Part shown: positions 26,241 to 33,608 of the stretch, one piece after another
Numbering within the stretch: position 1 is the stretch's first letter
Layout: every line of letters begins with the position of its first letter
NCBI GenBank assembly: GCA_024405895.1
Contig: JAKSNW010000019.1
Coordinates: forward strand, 1 to 33,608
Reading direction: 5' to 3'
DNA: 33,608 nt
Source of the DNA: Paludibacteraceae bacterium
GTDB taxonomy: Bacteria; Bacteroidota; Bacteroidia; Bacteroidales; Paludibacteraceae
Notes under the pieces: generated by a model
Told to the model about the DNA's origin: nothing
Database searches by the model: none
What the model saw: the letters and a program-made list of their open reading frames with translations, nothing else
Position numbers and translations under genes: made by a program

Positions 26241-27512
26241 ATGCAGCCCCTCGCCGAACGTATGAGGCCTCGCCGCCTCGAAGACTACTGTGGACAACAG
26301 CACCTCGTGGCTCCTGGTGCCGTACTCCAGAGAATGATAGAGAGCAAACGACTCACCAGCTTCATTCTTTGGGGCCCTCCTGGCGTGGGCAAAACCACCC
26401 TTGCACGCATCATAGCCAACACGCTTGAAGTACCATTCTTCACGTTGAGTGCCGTCACCTCGGGCGTCAAAGATGTGCGCGAAGTTATCGATAGGGCTCG
26501 ACAATCCACGTTCTTCAATACCGCCAGACCGATCCTGTTCATCGACGAGATACACCGATTCTCCAAGTCGCAACAGGACTCCCTTCTCGGCGCTGTAGAA
26601 GAGGGTGTTGTCACCCTCATCGGAGCCACCACAGAGAACCCCTCTTTCGAGGTCATCACCCCGCTGCTCTCACGCATGCAGGTCTACACCCTCAAGCCGT
26701 TGACCAACGACGACCTCCTCGCCCTTGCCCACCGAGCCATTGAGAAAGACAGCGAACTGAAGCAGGCTACATGGCACTTTGAGCAGACCACCGCCCTCCT
26801 CCATTATGCCGGTGGCGATGCCCGTAAGATGCTCAACATCCTCGAGCTTCTCTACGCTTCTGCTGATGCCGACGGCATCATCACCGTCAACGACAAGACC
26901 GTCACCGAACGACTCCAGCAGAACCCCGTACAATACGACAAAGACGGCGAGATGCACTACGACATCATCTCAGCTTTCATCAAATCCATCCGCGGCTCCG
27001 ACCCCGACGCCGCCCTCTACTGGCTCGCACGCATGATAGCCGGTGGCGAAGACCCCAAATTCATCGCCCGCCGACTCGTCATCTCAGCCTCCGAAGACAT
27101 CGGCCTCGCCAACCCCAATGCCCTCCTCCTCGCCAACGCCTGCTTCGACACACTGCAGAAAATCGGATGGCCCGAGGGACGCATCCCCTTGGCTGAGGCC
27201 ACCGTCTACCTCGCCACCTCACCGAAGAGCAACTCGGCATACCTTGCTATCGACGAGGCCCTTGCCTACGTTCAGCAGACAGGCAACCTGCCCATTCCGC
27301 TCCACCTCCGCAACTCGCCGACCAAGCTTATGAAGCAGTTGGGTTATGGCGTGGAATACAAATATGCCCACGACTACCCCAACCACTATGTCGAACAGCA
27401 ATATCTTCCCGACGCAGCCGTAGGCACCCATTTCTGGCATCCGCAGCCCAACCCTATGGAATACAACCAGACCGATCGCTGGCGCACCTTCCGAGGCGAG
27501 AAAAAGCAATAA
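26241..27512 (+). CDS. rarA: Replication-associated recombination protein A (MgsA/RarA)
   Basis: An AAA+ ATPase of the clamp-loader class that acts at stalled replication forks. The 423 residues start MQPLAERMRPRRLEDYCGQ, the usual RarA opening. Walker A is GPPGVGKTT at 45-53, Walker B is LFIDEIHRF, and sensor 1 is GATTENPSF. Then follow the RarA tetramerisation region with DPDAALYWLARMI and YLATSPKSNSAYLAI. The gene starts right after a dispersed hairpin and ends 24 bases before dipeptidyl peptidase IV. Confidence 0.95.
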   Translation: MQPLAERMRPRRLEDYCGQQHLVAPGAVLQRMIESKRLTSFILWGPPGVGKTTLARIIANTLEVPFFTLSAVTSGVKDVREVIDRARQSTFFNTARPILFIDEIHRFSKSQQDSLLGAVEEGVVTLIGATTENPSFEVITPLLSRMQVYTLKPLTNDDLLALAHRAIEKDSELKQATWHFEQTTALLHYAGGDARKMLNILELLYASADADGIITVNDKTVTERLQQNPVQYDKDGEMHYDIISAFIKSIRGSDPDAALYWLARMIAGGEDPKFIARRLVISASEDIGLANPNALLLANACFDTLQKIGWPEGRIPLAEATVYLATSPKSNSAYLAIDEALAYVQQTGNLPIPLHLRNSPTKLMKQLGYGVEYKYAHDYPNHYVEQQYLPDAAVGTHFWHPQPNPMEYNQTDRWRTFRGEKKQ

Positions 27513-27536
27513 GAAAAAAAATAAAAAACAAACAAT

Positions 27537-29693
27537 ATGAAGAAAACAACCCTCCTCCTTGTCGTGCTTGCGCTCCTCACGCTGACAGCCAACGCACAGA
27601 CATCAGCCGACTACCTCAAAGGCTTTACCTCAGGCGCCTACCGAGCCAAGACACCGGCTGCCGTAAAACCGATGAACGATGGCGAGCGATACTCGATGAT
27701 CTCACCCGACCATCGCAGCATCATTGCCTACGAATACGCAACTGGCAAACAGAGCGCAGTGCTCTTCACCCTCGACGGCAAGAACACCCCTCTTAAAGCC
27801 ATTGAAGGCTACGAACTCTCTGCCAACGAGCGCACTATGCTCGTTCACGGCGAAGTGGAATATATCTATCGTCGCAGTTTCACCACAACTTATTATGTGG
27901 TCGACGTGGAACGTGGCAAGATAGAACCACTCAGCGACAAAGGCGGCGAGATGATGGCATCCCTCTCCCCTAACGGCCGCATGGTTGCCTTTGCCAAAGA
28001 CAACAACCTCTTCATCAAGAAACTCGACTACGGCACCGAGATTCAGATCACCAAAGACGGTGAGAAGAACCACATCATCAACGGCACTGCCGACTGGGTA
28101 TACGAAGAAGAGTTTTCCACCACCCGCTATTTCGAATGGAGCACCGATGGTCAACTCCTCGCCTACCTCAAATTCGACGAGAGTGCCATTGAGGAATATA
28201 GTTTCGACGTCTTCCAATCTCCATATACACAACACTATACCTATAAGTATCCGAAAGCAGGCACGACCAACTCCACCGTCCGTCTCTTCGTTTACGACGT
28301 TGCCAACCGCACCACCAAGAAGATTGAGACCGGCGAGGGCGACTACTACCTCCCACACCTCCAGTGGACACAAAACAAAGACCTCGTGGCTGTAGCCAAA
28401 CTCAACCGCAACCAGAACGAACTCATCCTCTATAGCGTCAACGCCCGCAGCGGCATCGCCTCACCAATCTTCACCGAGAAAGGTGACAACCGCTGGGCAG
28501 ACTACGAAGTGCTCGACGCTCTCCATTTCAACAGCGACAACAGCTTCGTCTGCATGAGCGAACGCGATGGCTTCCGTCATCTCTACCTCTTCCGTCCTAA
28601 CGGTCAGCTCTCACGCCAAATCACCAAAGGCGAATGGGACGTCATCGATTGCTATGGCTACGACGAAGCCACCGGCAACACCTATTTCCTTGCTGCCAAA
28701 GAGCGTCCTTACGAACGTCATATCTACAAAGCCAACGCCAAAGGCAACATCACCAACCTCGACCCACGCGAAGGCATGCATAGCGCCAACTGGTCAGCCA
28801 ACTTCAAATACGCTATCAGCCAGTTCAACAACGCCACCACCCCTAACATCTACACCATCATCAACAACAACGGCAAGGAACTCCGCGTTATTGAGAACAA
28901 CAACGACCTCGCCAACAAGATGCGTGCCATGAACCTCCCTAAGAAGGAGTTCTTCAGTTTCACTACCGAAGACGGCATTCAACTCTACGCATGGATGGTG
29001 AAACCAAACGACTTCGACAGCCGCAAGCAATATCCTCTCGTGATGGTACAATACAGCGGTCCTAACTCACAGGAAGTGCTCAACCGTTGGAAACCCGACT
29101 GGGAGTACTACCTCGCACAGGAAGGCTATATCGTAGCCTGCGTCGACGGTCGTGGCACCGGTGCTCGTGGCACTAAATTCCGCACCGCCACCTACAAGAA
29201 ACTCGGTCAGATTGAGACCCACGACCAGATTGCCTCAGCCCACTACTTCGGCAAACTCAACTACATCGATGCCGACCGTATGGCCATCTGGGGTTGGAGT
29301 TACGGTGGTTTCATGGCACTCAACTGCCTCATCAACGGCAACGGCACCTTCAAAGCAGGCATCGCCATCGCCCCTGTCACCGACTGGCGTCTCTACAACA
29401 CAGCTTACACCGAGCGCTTCATGACCCGTCCACAGGAGAACGGTCGTGGCTACGAGATCTCCAACCTCATCAACCAAGCCTCAAAACTCAAAGGCAACCT
29501 CTACATCGTTCACGGCACTGCCGACGACAACGTACACATCCAGAACACCTTCCTCTTCACCGAAAAACTCATGGAGGCAGGCATTCCATTCCAGCAGAAA
29601 GTCTACACCAACAAGAACCACAGCATCCTTGGTGCCAAGACCCGTCTGCATCTCTACAGCAGTTTCAACGACTTCCTCAAAGCAAACCTCTAA
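27537..29693 (+). CDS. Dipeptidyl peptidase IV (S9B)
   Basis: A serine peptidase that removes X-Pro or X-Ala dipeptides. The 718 residues start with a signal peptide (MKKTTLLLVVLALLTLTANAQ). A beta-propeller domain covers about 50-480, with the substrate-binding glutamate pair in DWVYEEEF. The alpha/beta hydrolase part shows GWSYGG with S588, the HGTADDNV motif with D663 as the catalytic acid, and H695 in KNHS. The triad is complete. The protein should be exported to the periplasm or surface. It is followed after 12 bases by a sugar permease, so peptide use and sugar uptake share a message. A long open frame on the other strand is a by-product of its C-rich codons. Confidence 0.96.
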   Translation: MKKTTLLLVVLALLTLTANAQTSADYLKGFTSGAYRAKTPAAVKPMNDGERYSMISPDHRSIIAYEYATGKQSAVLFTLDGKNTPLKAIEGYELSANERTMLVHGEVEYIYRRSFTTTYYVVDVERGKIEPLSDKGGEMMASLSPNGRMVAFAKDNNLFIKKLDYGTEIQITKDGEKNHIINGTADWVYEEEFSTTRYFEWSTDGQLLAYLKFDESAIEEYSFDVFQSPYTQHYTYKYPKAGTTNSTVRLFVYDVANRTTKKIETGEGDYYLPHLQWTQNKDLVAVAKLNRNQNELILYSVNARSGIASPIFTEKGDNRWADYEVLDALHFNSDNSFVCMSERDGFRHLYLFRPNGQLSRQITKGEWDVIDCYGYDEATGNTYFLAAKERPYERHIYKANAKGNITNLDPREGMHSANWSANFKYAISQFNNATTPNIYTIINNNGKELRVIENNNDLANKMRAMNLPKKEFFSFTTEDGIQLYAWMVKPNDFDSRKQYPLVMVQYSGPNSQEVLNRWKPDWEYYLAQEGYIVACVDGRGTGARGTKFRTATYKKLGQIETHDQIASAHYFGKLNYIDADRMAIWGWSYGGFMALNCLINGNGTFKAGIAIAPVTDWRLYNTAYTERFMTRPQENGRGYEISNLINQASKLKGNLYIVHGTADDNVHIQNTFLFTEKLMEAGIPFQQKVYTNKNHSILGAKTRLHLYSSFNDFLKANL

Positions 29694-29705
29694 ACCTTTC
29701 CGAAT

Positions 29706-30977
29706 ATGGAAAACACCAAACAGCGATACAGCGCCTTGCCTATCATCATGATGTTCGCCCTCTACTTCATGGTCTCGTTCGTCACGGGACTTCAGAACCC
29801 TATGGGCGTCATTGTCAAGAGCCAATTCTCCGTCACCAACTTCCTTGCCACCCTTGGCAACTTCATGGTGTTCATTGCCTACGCCCTCATGGGTATGCCA
29901 GCGGGCAACATGCTCCAACGCATCGGCTACCGTAAGACAGCTTTGGTTGCCGACGTGGTCGGACTCCTTGGCGTGGTCATCATCTTTCTCAGCGGACGCA
30001 TTGGCGGCTTCCCACTCTATCTCTTTGGTGCTTTCGTCAGCGGCATCGCCATCTGCATGCTCAATACGGTAGTCAACCCTCTGACTAACGCATTGGGCGG
30101 CGGCGGTCGCCGTGGCAACCAACTCATTCAGTTCGGCGGCACATTCAACTCCCTCGGTGCCACCATCGTTCCTATCTTCGTAGGAGCCCTGGTAGGCAAT
30201 GCTGCCCAAGCCTCCATCAGCGACGCAACACCGGCATTGGTGCTCGCCATGGCCATCTTCGTGCTCGCCTTCGTAGTCTTTGCCTTGGTGAAGATTCCAG
30301 AGCCATTCCAGACTGCAGCCGCACAGAACGTCACCTACGAGCGCACTCCATGGGCATTCCGCCACTTCCTCCTCGGCTGCATCGCCATCTTCTTCTATGT
30401 AGGCGTGGAGGTAGGCATCCCTAACATCGCCAACCTCTACATGACCAGCGACAACGGTCTCGGCATGGACACCGCCGTGGCTGGAACCGTCTGCGGCACC
30501 TATTGGTTCCTCATGCTCATCGGCCGTCTCATCGGCGGTTTCCTCGGCATGAAGGTAGGCAGTCGTCCGATGCTCACCTTCGTCACCACCCTGGCACTTG
30601 CCTTTGTCCTCTTGGCTATGTTCCTCCCGGAGAGCACCGTCACCATGCCGGTGTTCAACTCCAACCTCAGTTTCTCCCTTGAGGCTGTTCGCATCAACCT
30701 CGTCATGCTCGTCCTCTGCGGACTCTGCACCTCCGTCATGTGGGGCTGCATCTTCAACCTCGCCGTCGAGGGTCTTGGCAAATACACTGCCAAAGCCTCT
30801 GGCCTCTTCATGATGATGGTATGCGGTGGCGGCATCCTCCCACTGATTCAGGGCTACGTGGCCGACCACATCGGCTACCTCACCAGTTACTGGGTCATCG
30901 CCCTCGGCATTGCCTTCATGCTCTGGTATGCCCTCATCGGCTCCAAGAACGTCAACAAGGACATCGTAACAGAATAG
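29706..30977 (+). CDS. MFS sugar permease, FucP/glucose-galactose type
   Basis: A 423-residue permease with about 12 membrane segments. The segments GNFMVFIAYALMGMPAGNMLQRIGYRK and NTVVNPLTNALGGGGRRGNQLIQFGGTFNSLG fit the FucP-type glucose/galactose:proton symporters of the major facilitator superfamily. It lies 12 bases after dipeptidyl peptidase IV and three bases before a ROK kinase, so uptake is coupled to phosphorylation. The sugar cannot be read from the sequence; glucose or galactose is favoured. Confidence 0.9.
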   Translation: MENTKQRYSALPIIMMFALYFMVSFVTGLQNPMGVIVKSQFSVTNFLATLGNFMVFIAYALMGMPAGNMLQRIGYRKTALVADVVGLLGVVIIFLSGRIGGFPLYLFGAFVSGIAICMLNTVVNPLTNALGGGGRRGNQLIQFGGTFNSLGATIVPIFVGALVGNAAQASISDATPALVLAMAIFVLAFVVFALVKIPEPFQTAAAQNVTYERTPWAFRHFLLGCIAIFFYVGVEVGIPNIANLYMTSDNGLGMDTAVAGTVCGTYWFLMLIGRLIGGFLGMKVGSRPMLTFVTTLALAFVLLAMFLPESTVTMPVFNSNLSFSLEAVRINLVMLVLCGLCTSVMWGCIFNLAVEGLGKYTAKASGLFMMMVCGGGILPLIQGYVADHIGYLTSYWVIALGIAFMLWYALIGSKNVNKDIVTE

Positions 30978-30980
30978 ACT

Positions 30981-31949
30981 ATGACTTCCGACAACACCCC
31001 TAAGAAATACACCATCGGTGTCGACCTCGGCGCACAGACCGCCAAGATAGGCATCGTTGACCGCTACGGACAAATCATTGCCCAGACAGTCATTCCGTCG
31101 AACCAGACCACCTCGCCACATATCTTCATCGGCGAGCTGGCACAAGCTATCCAGACGCTGGTAGAGAGTCATATCTCCAAAGAAGAGGTGGTTGGCATTG
31201 GCGTAGGCGCTCCGGCTTGCAACTACTTCACGGGCGAAATCATCAACGCAGTCAACATCACTTGGAGCAGCAAGAAAGCCATTCCCTTTGCCACCTGGCT
31301 CAGCGAGGCCACAGGCATGCCCGTACACGCCACCAACGATGCCAACGCTGCCGCTATGGGCGAGATGGCTTACGGTGTGGCTAAGGGTATGAAAGACTTC
31401 ATCATGATTACTCTCGGCACAGGAGTAGGCAGCGGCATCGTTGCCAACGGACAGGTTATCTATGGTCACGACGGCTTTGCTGGTGAGTTGGGTCATGTCA
31501 TTACGGAGCGCAACGGACGTCCTTGCACCTGCGGTCGTCAAGGTTGTCTGCAGACCTACTGCTCTGCCATGGGCGTGAAGACCACTGCCCTCGAGATGCT
31601 CAAAGAAAGCAATGCTCCAAGTCTGCTCCGCGAGGTCAACCCCGAGACACTCTCCTCCAAGGATGTCTTCGAGGCTGCCGAGCAAGGCGACGAGATAGCC
31701 CTTGAGGTGTTCCGCTATACGGGTCAGAAACTCGGTGAGGCATTTGCCGACTTCGTGGCCTTCTCTGCTCCCGAAGCCATCGTACTCTTCGGCGGACTCA
31801 CCAAAGCACGCGACTTCATCTATCCTGCCATCATCGAACACATGGAGAAGAACCTCCTCTCCTTCTGGCAAGGCAAGGTCAAGGTGCTCTTCTCTGCCAT
31901 CAGCGAGAGCGACGCTGCCATCCTCGGCGCCAGCGCACTGGCTTGGTAA
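30981..31949 (+). CDS. ROK-family sugar kinase, probable glucokinase
   Basis: A cytoplasmic kinase that phosphorylates a hexose with ATP. The 322 residues show the phosphate-binding DLGAQTAKIGI at the N-terminus, TNDANAAA with the catalytic D120, LGTGVGSGIV, GFAGELGH and the zinc-binding CTCGRQGC. The last residue of the usual CXCGXXGCXE is glutamine (LQ) here instead of glutamate. It stands three bases after the permease stop, so the pair is cotranscribed. Glucokinase is the best guess, with other hexoses possible. Confidence 0.9.
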   Translation: MTSDNTPKKYTIGVDLGAQTAKIGIVDRYGQIIAQTVIPSNQTTSPHIFIGELAQAIQTLVESHISKEEVVGIGVGAPACNYFTGEIINAVNITWSSKKAIPFATWLSEATGMPVHATNDANAAAMGEMAYGVAKGMKDFIMITLGTGVGSGIVANGQVIYGHDGFAGELGHVITERNGRPCTCGRQGCLQTYCSAMGVKTTALEMLKESNAPSLLREVNPETLSSKDVFEAAEQGDEIALEVFRYTGQKLGEAFADFVAFSAPEAIVLFGGLTKARDFIYPAIIEHMEKNLLSFWQGKVKVLFSAISESDAAILGASALAW

Positions 31950-31980
31950 ACGAAAACAATGAACGATAACGATAACACCG

Positions 31981-32004
31981 TTCCCAACGGTTTTCCGTTG
32001 GGAA
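31981..32004 (+). repeat. Hairpin before the DUF695 gene
   Basis: TTCCCAACGG (31981-31990), loop TTTT, CCGTTGGGAA (31995-32004): a perfect ten-base stem, preceded by ACCG. It resembles the GTTCC-type hairpins at 23585 and 26205 in position, but has another stem and loop. It is 18 bases before the DUF695 start. A small frame starting at 31959 reads through it and is not supported. Confidence 0.7.
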
Positions 32005-32022
32005 TTCAAGACAACACCCCTT

Positions 32023-32460
32023 ATGAAATTCAGTGATAACTGGTTCTCCACGACTGCTGAGGCCGACAACGGCAACCTCATCTTCGTCACTGGTCGCGAC
32101 GACCTCAACGAGACACGTCTCTCTGGCAAATACAACGAGCGCGTGGAGATCTATTGGCATTATACTGCTGCCGACAACGGCATGCCCATCGACCAAGAAG
32201 GAGAACTCCTTGAGACGGTTCTTGACACCCTCCGTCAGCGCATGGAGCCTAAAGACCACCTCGCCGTGCTCACCGGCATCTACACCGGCAACGGCGAACG
32301 CACCCTCGTGTTCTACACCCGCAGCGCACGTGCTTTCGGAGAACGTCTCAACGAGGCCCTTGCTGAGTTCCCTACGCTCCCCATCGAACTCTATGTGGAG
32401 AAAGATGCTGAGTGGAACGAATATCTCGAGATGTACGAAATCAAAGACTTTGCCGACTAA
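32023..32460 (+). CDS. DUF695-domain protein
   Basis: A 145-residue acidic cytoplasmic protein without membrane segment or signal. NWFSTTAEADNGNLIFVTGRDD, then ERVEIYWHY and the end EKDAEWNEYLEMYEI, fit the DUF695 family, whose role is unknown. It lies 73 bases after the kinase, behind a perfect hairpin, and is followed after three bases by the GSCFA gene. An earlier ATG at 31959 opens a short frame that ends at 32036 and is probably not translated. Confidence 0.85.
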   Translation: MKFSDNWFSTTAEADNGNLIFVTGRDDLNETRLSGKYNERVEIYWHYTAADNGMPIDQEGELLETVLDTLRQRMEPKDHLAVLTGIYTGNGERTLVFYTRSARAFGERLNEALAEFPTLPIELYVEKDAEWNEYLEMYEIKDFAD

Positions 32461-32463
32461 CCC

Positions 32464-33399
32464 ATGCTGCTGAGCACACCCATAGACATCACGCCCCACC
32501 GTCTCATTGACTACAGCCGCCCCTTCCTGCTCCTCGGCTCCTGCTTCAGCGAGCATATCGGCAGCCGTCTGCTTGAGAGTCGATTCCCAGGCTGCGTCAA
32601 CCCCTTTGGTGTGCTCTACAACCCACGGTCTATCCTCCAGGCGCTACAACGTCTGTGGGACAACAAACCCTTCACTGCCGACGAACTCGTACATGCTGGC
32701 GGACTGTGGCATAGTTTCATGCACCACGGCCGTTTTTCCTCATCAGATGCCAACACCACCCTTCAGGCAATCAACGACGAATACCACAGCGCAACCTCGC
32801 GAATAGCCAACGTCAAGACCTACCTCATCACCTTCGGCAGTTCGTGGGTCTATGAACGCAATGGCGAGGTGGTTGCCAACTGCCACAAGATGCCGCAGAA
32901 AGCGTTCGTGCAACGCCGTCTCACCGTCGACGAAATCGTCCTTCCTTGGAAGCAGATGATAGCGCAGATTCAACAGCAGGTGCCCGATGCAGAGTTCCTC
33001 TTCACCGTCAGTCCGATGCGTTACCGCGAGCATGGTCCGCTCGCTGCCGGCACCAACAAAGCCGTACTGCTCTTGGCTGTAGAGCAACTCACGCAACAGC
33101 CCGGTGTCCACTACTTCCCAAGTTACGAAATCATGATGGACGAACTGCGCGACTACCGTTTCTATGCTGCCGACATGATTCATCCGTCCGACGTAGCAGT
33201 CGGCTATATCTGGGAGCGTTTCCGCGACACCCAACTCACCCGTGAGGCACAGACTCTCCTACCCCGTATTGAGCACCTCACCAAACAACTTGCCCACCGT
33301 CCGCTCCACCCCGACAGCGACGAGAGTCGCCGTTTCCAACAGAAACTGCAAGAGGAAATCGCGCTATTGAAGCAGCAATATCCCCATCTCGACCTCTAA
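32464..33399 (+). CDS. GSCFA-family protein
   Basis: A 311-residue protein of the GSCFA family, named for a motif seen here as GSCFSE at residues 25-30. TFGSSWVYE at 123-131 is the second typical segment. DMIHPSDVAVGYIW and MQ-rich helical ends follow. The family resembles SGNH-type hydrolases, with a serine near the N-terminus and aspartate and histidine near the C-terminus (DMIHPSD here), but its substrate is unknown. It starts three bases after the DUF695 stop, with which it is likely cotranslated, and ends before a strong terminator. Confidence 0.88.
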   Translation: MLLSTPIDITPHRLIDYSRPFLLLGSCFSEHIGSRLLESRFPGCVNPFGVLYNPRSILQALQRLWDNKPFTADELVHAGGLWHSFMHHGRFSSSDANTTLQAINDEYHSATSRIANVKTYLITFGSSWVYERNGEVVANCHKMPQKAFVQRRLTVDEIVLPWKQMIAQIQQQVPDAEFLFTVSPMRYREHGPLAAGTNKAVLLLAVEQLTQQPGVHYFPSYEIMMDELRDYRFYAADMIHPSDVAVGYIWERFRDTQLTREAQTLLPRIEHLTKQLAHRPLHPDSDESRRFQQKLQEEIALLKQQYPHLDL

Positions 33400-33416
33400 A
33401 AAAACAGCTCTACAAA

Positions 33417-33456
33417 GCGCAAAAAGCATGGTTCAAGCCATGCTTTTTGTGCTTTT
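33417..33456 (+). terminator. Intrinsic terminator of the right-hand operon
   Basis: GCGCAAAAAGCATGG (33417-33431) pairs with CCATGCTTTTTGTGC (33438-33452) over 15 bases with one G-T pair and a six-base loop, followed by TTTT. It stands 18 bases after the GSCFA stop and closes the run of plus-strand genes. Its symmetry would allow it to work in both directions. Confidence 0.85.
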
Positions 33457-33543
33457 CCACCTACTTCTTTCTACCCCATCTTAGCACAACACAAAAACAA
33501 AAAATCACCCTTTTCTGCTAAGTGTACGCAAACCAAAAACTGA

Positions 33544-33608
33544 CGTGCACGAAGTTTGTGCGAGGTAGCACAAACCCATGTAAGTCGTGCACGAACTTTG
33601 TGCGAGGT
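33544..33608. repeat. Direct repeats at the window's right edge
   Basis: A 23-base sequence starting CGTGCACGAAGTTTGTGC (33544-33566) returns with one change (33586-33608), 42 bases on. Between them GTTTGTGC (33554-33561) and GCACAAAC (33568-33575) form a hairpin. The element is cut by the window end, so copy number and nature cannot be told. Confidence 0.5.

Noticed and set aside
29481-32135. 884-residue minus-strand frame opposite dipeptidyl peptidase IV, permease and kinase
   Set aside because: It arises from the C-rich codons of three certain plus-strand genes, crosses their boundaries and has a low-complexity, histidine- and glutamate-rich product.

Overview
The window reads as ordinary chromosome of a Bacteroidales bacterium, most likely Prevotellaceae or a near relative. 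Supporting signs are several promoters of the Bacteroidetes type (a TAnnTTTG -7 element with a TTG-type -33 element about 19-20 bases upstream), weak Shine-Dalgarno signals, a secreted nuclease with a C-terminal domain of the type IX secretion kind, a Wzi/RemB-like outer-membrane protein, GSCFA, DUF695 and DUF3098 proteins, and an LpxK-type lipid A pathway. The species call is inference. No rRNA, tRNA, insertion sequence, phage or CRISPR array was seen.

Layout. 1-498: gene-free, with palindromic repeats, a possible leftward small RNA, and two tandem promoter-like modules ahead of prfC. 499-6180 (+): prfC; amidase and mlaD as a pair; a 432-base AT-rich gap with a large inverted repeat; dnaA, closed by a clear terminator. 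6257-15414 (-): a pyrimidine operon pyrC-carA-carB, then a terminator, then a secreted nuclease, an HD protein and lpxK. 15664-19387 (-): ftsX, DUF3098, uppP, truB, queA, an envelope and tRNA-modification operon with its own promoter. 19552-20556 (-): a second secreted nuclease/phosphatase, divergent from the next block. 20772-33399 (+): dipeptidyl peptidase III, riboflavin synthase, a Wzi-like barrel, a SIMPL protein, rarA, dipeptidyl peptidase IV, a sugar transporter, a ROK sugar kinase, DUF695 and GSCFA proteins, then a strong terminator.

Most interesting: the leader of pyrC-carAB looks like a complete UTP-sensing attenuator of the E. coli pyrBI type. It has a consensus -7 element, a 31-codon leader peptide, a pause hairpin, a pyrimidine-rich tract near the end of the peptide and a strong intrinsic terminator 15 bases before the pyrC start. 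The second most interesting is a family of short hairpins with shared loops but different stems, sitting just before start codons (wzi-like, rarA, DUF695), three of them as a 40-bp tandem repeat.

How the genes work together: the minus-strand half covers pyrimidine synthesis, envelope building (lpxK, uppP, ftsX) and tRNA modification (truB, queA). The plus-strand right half pairs two dipeptidyl peptidases with a sugar permease and kinase, which fits a peptide- and sugar-using gut or oral anaerobe. Base composition rises visibly to a C-rich coding strand from about 20.8 kb onward.
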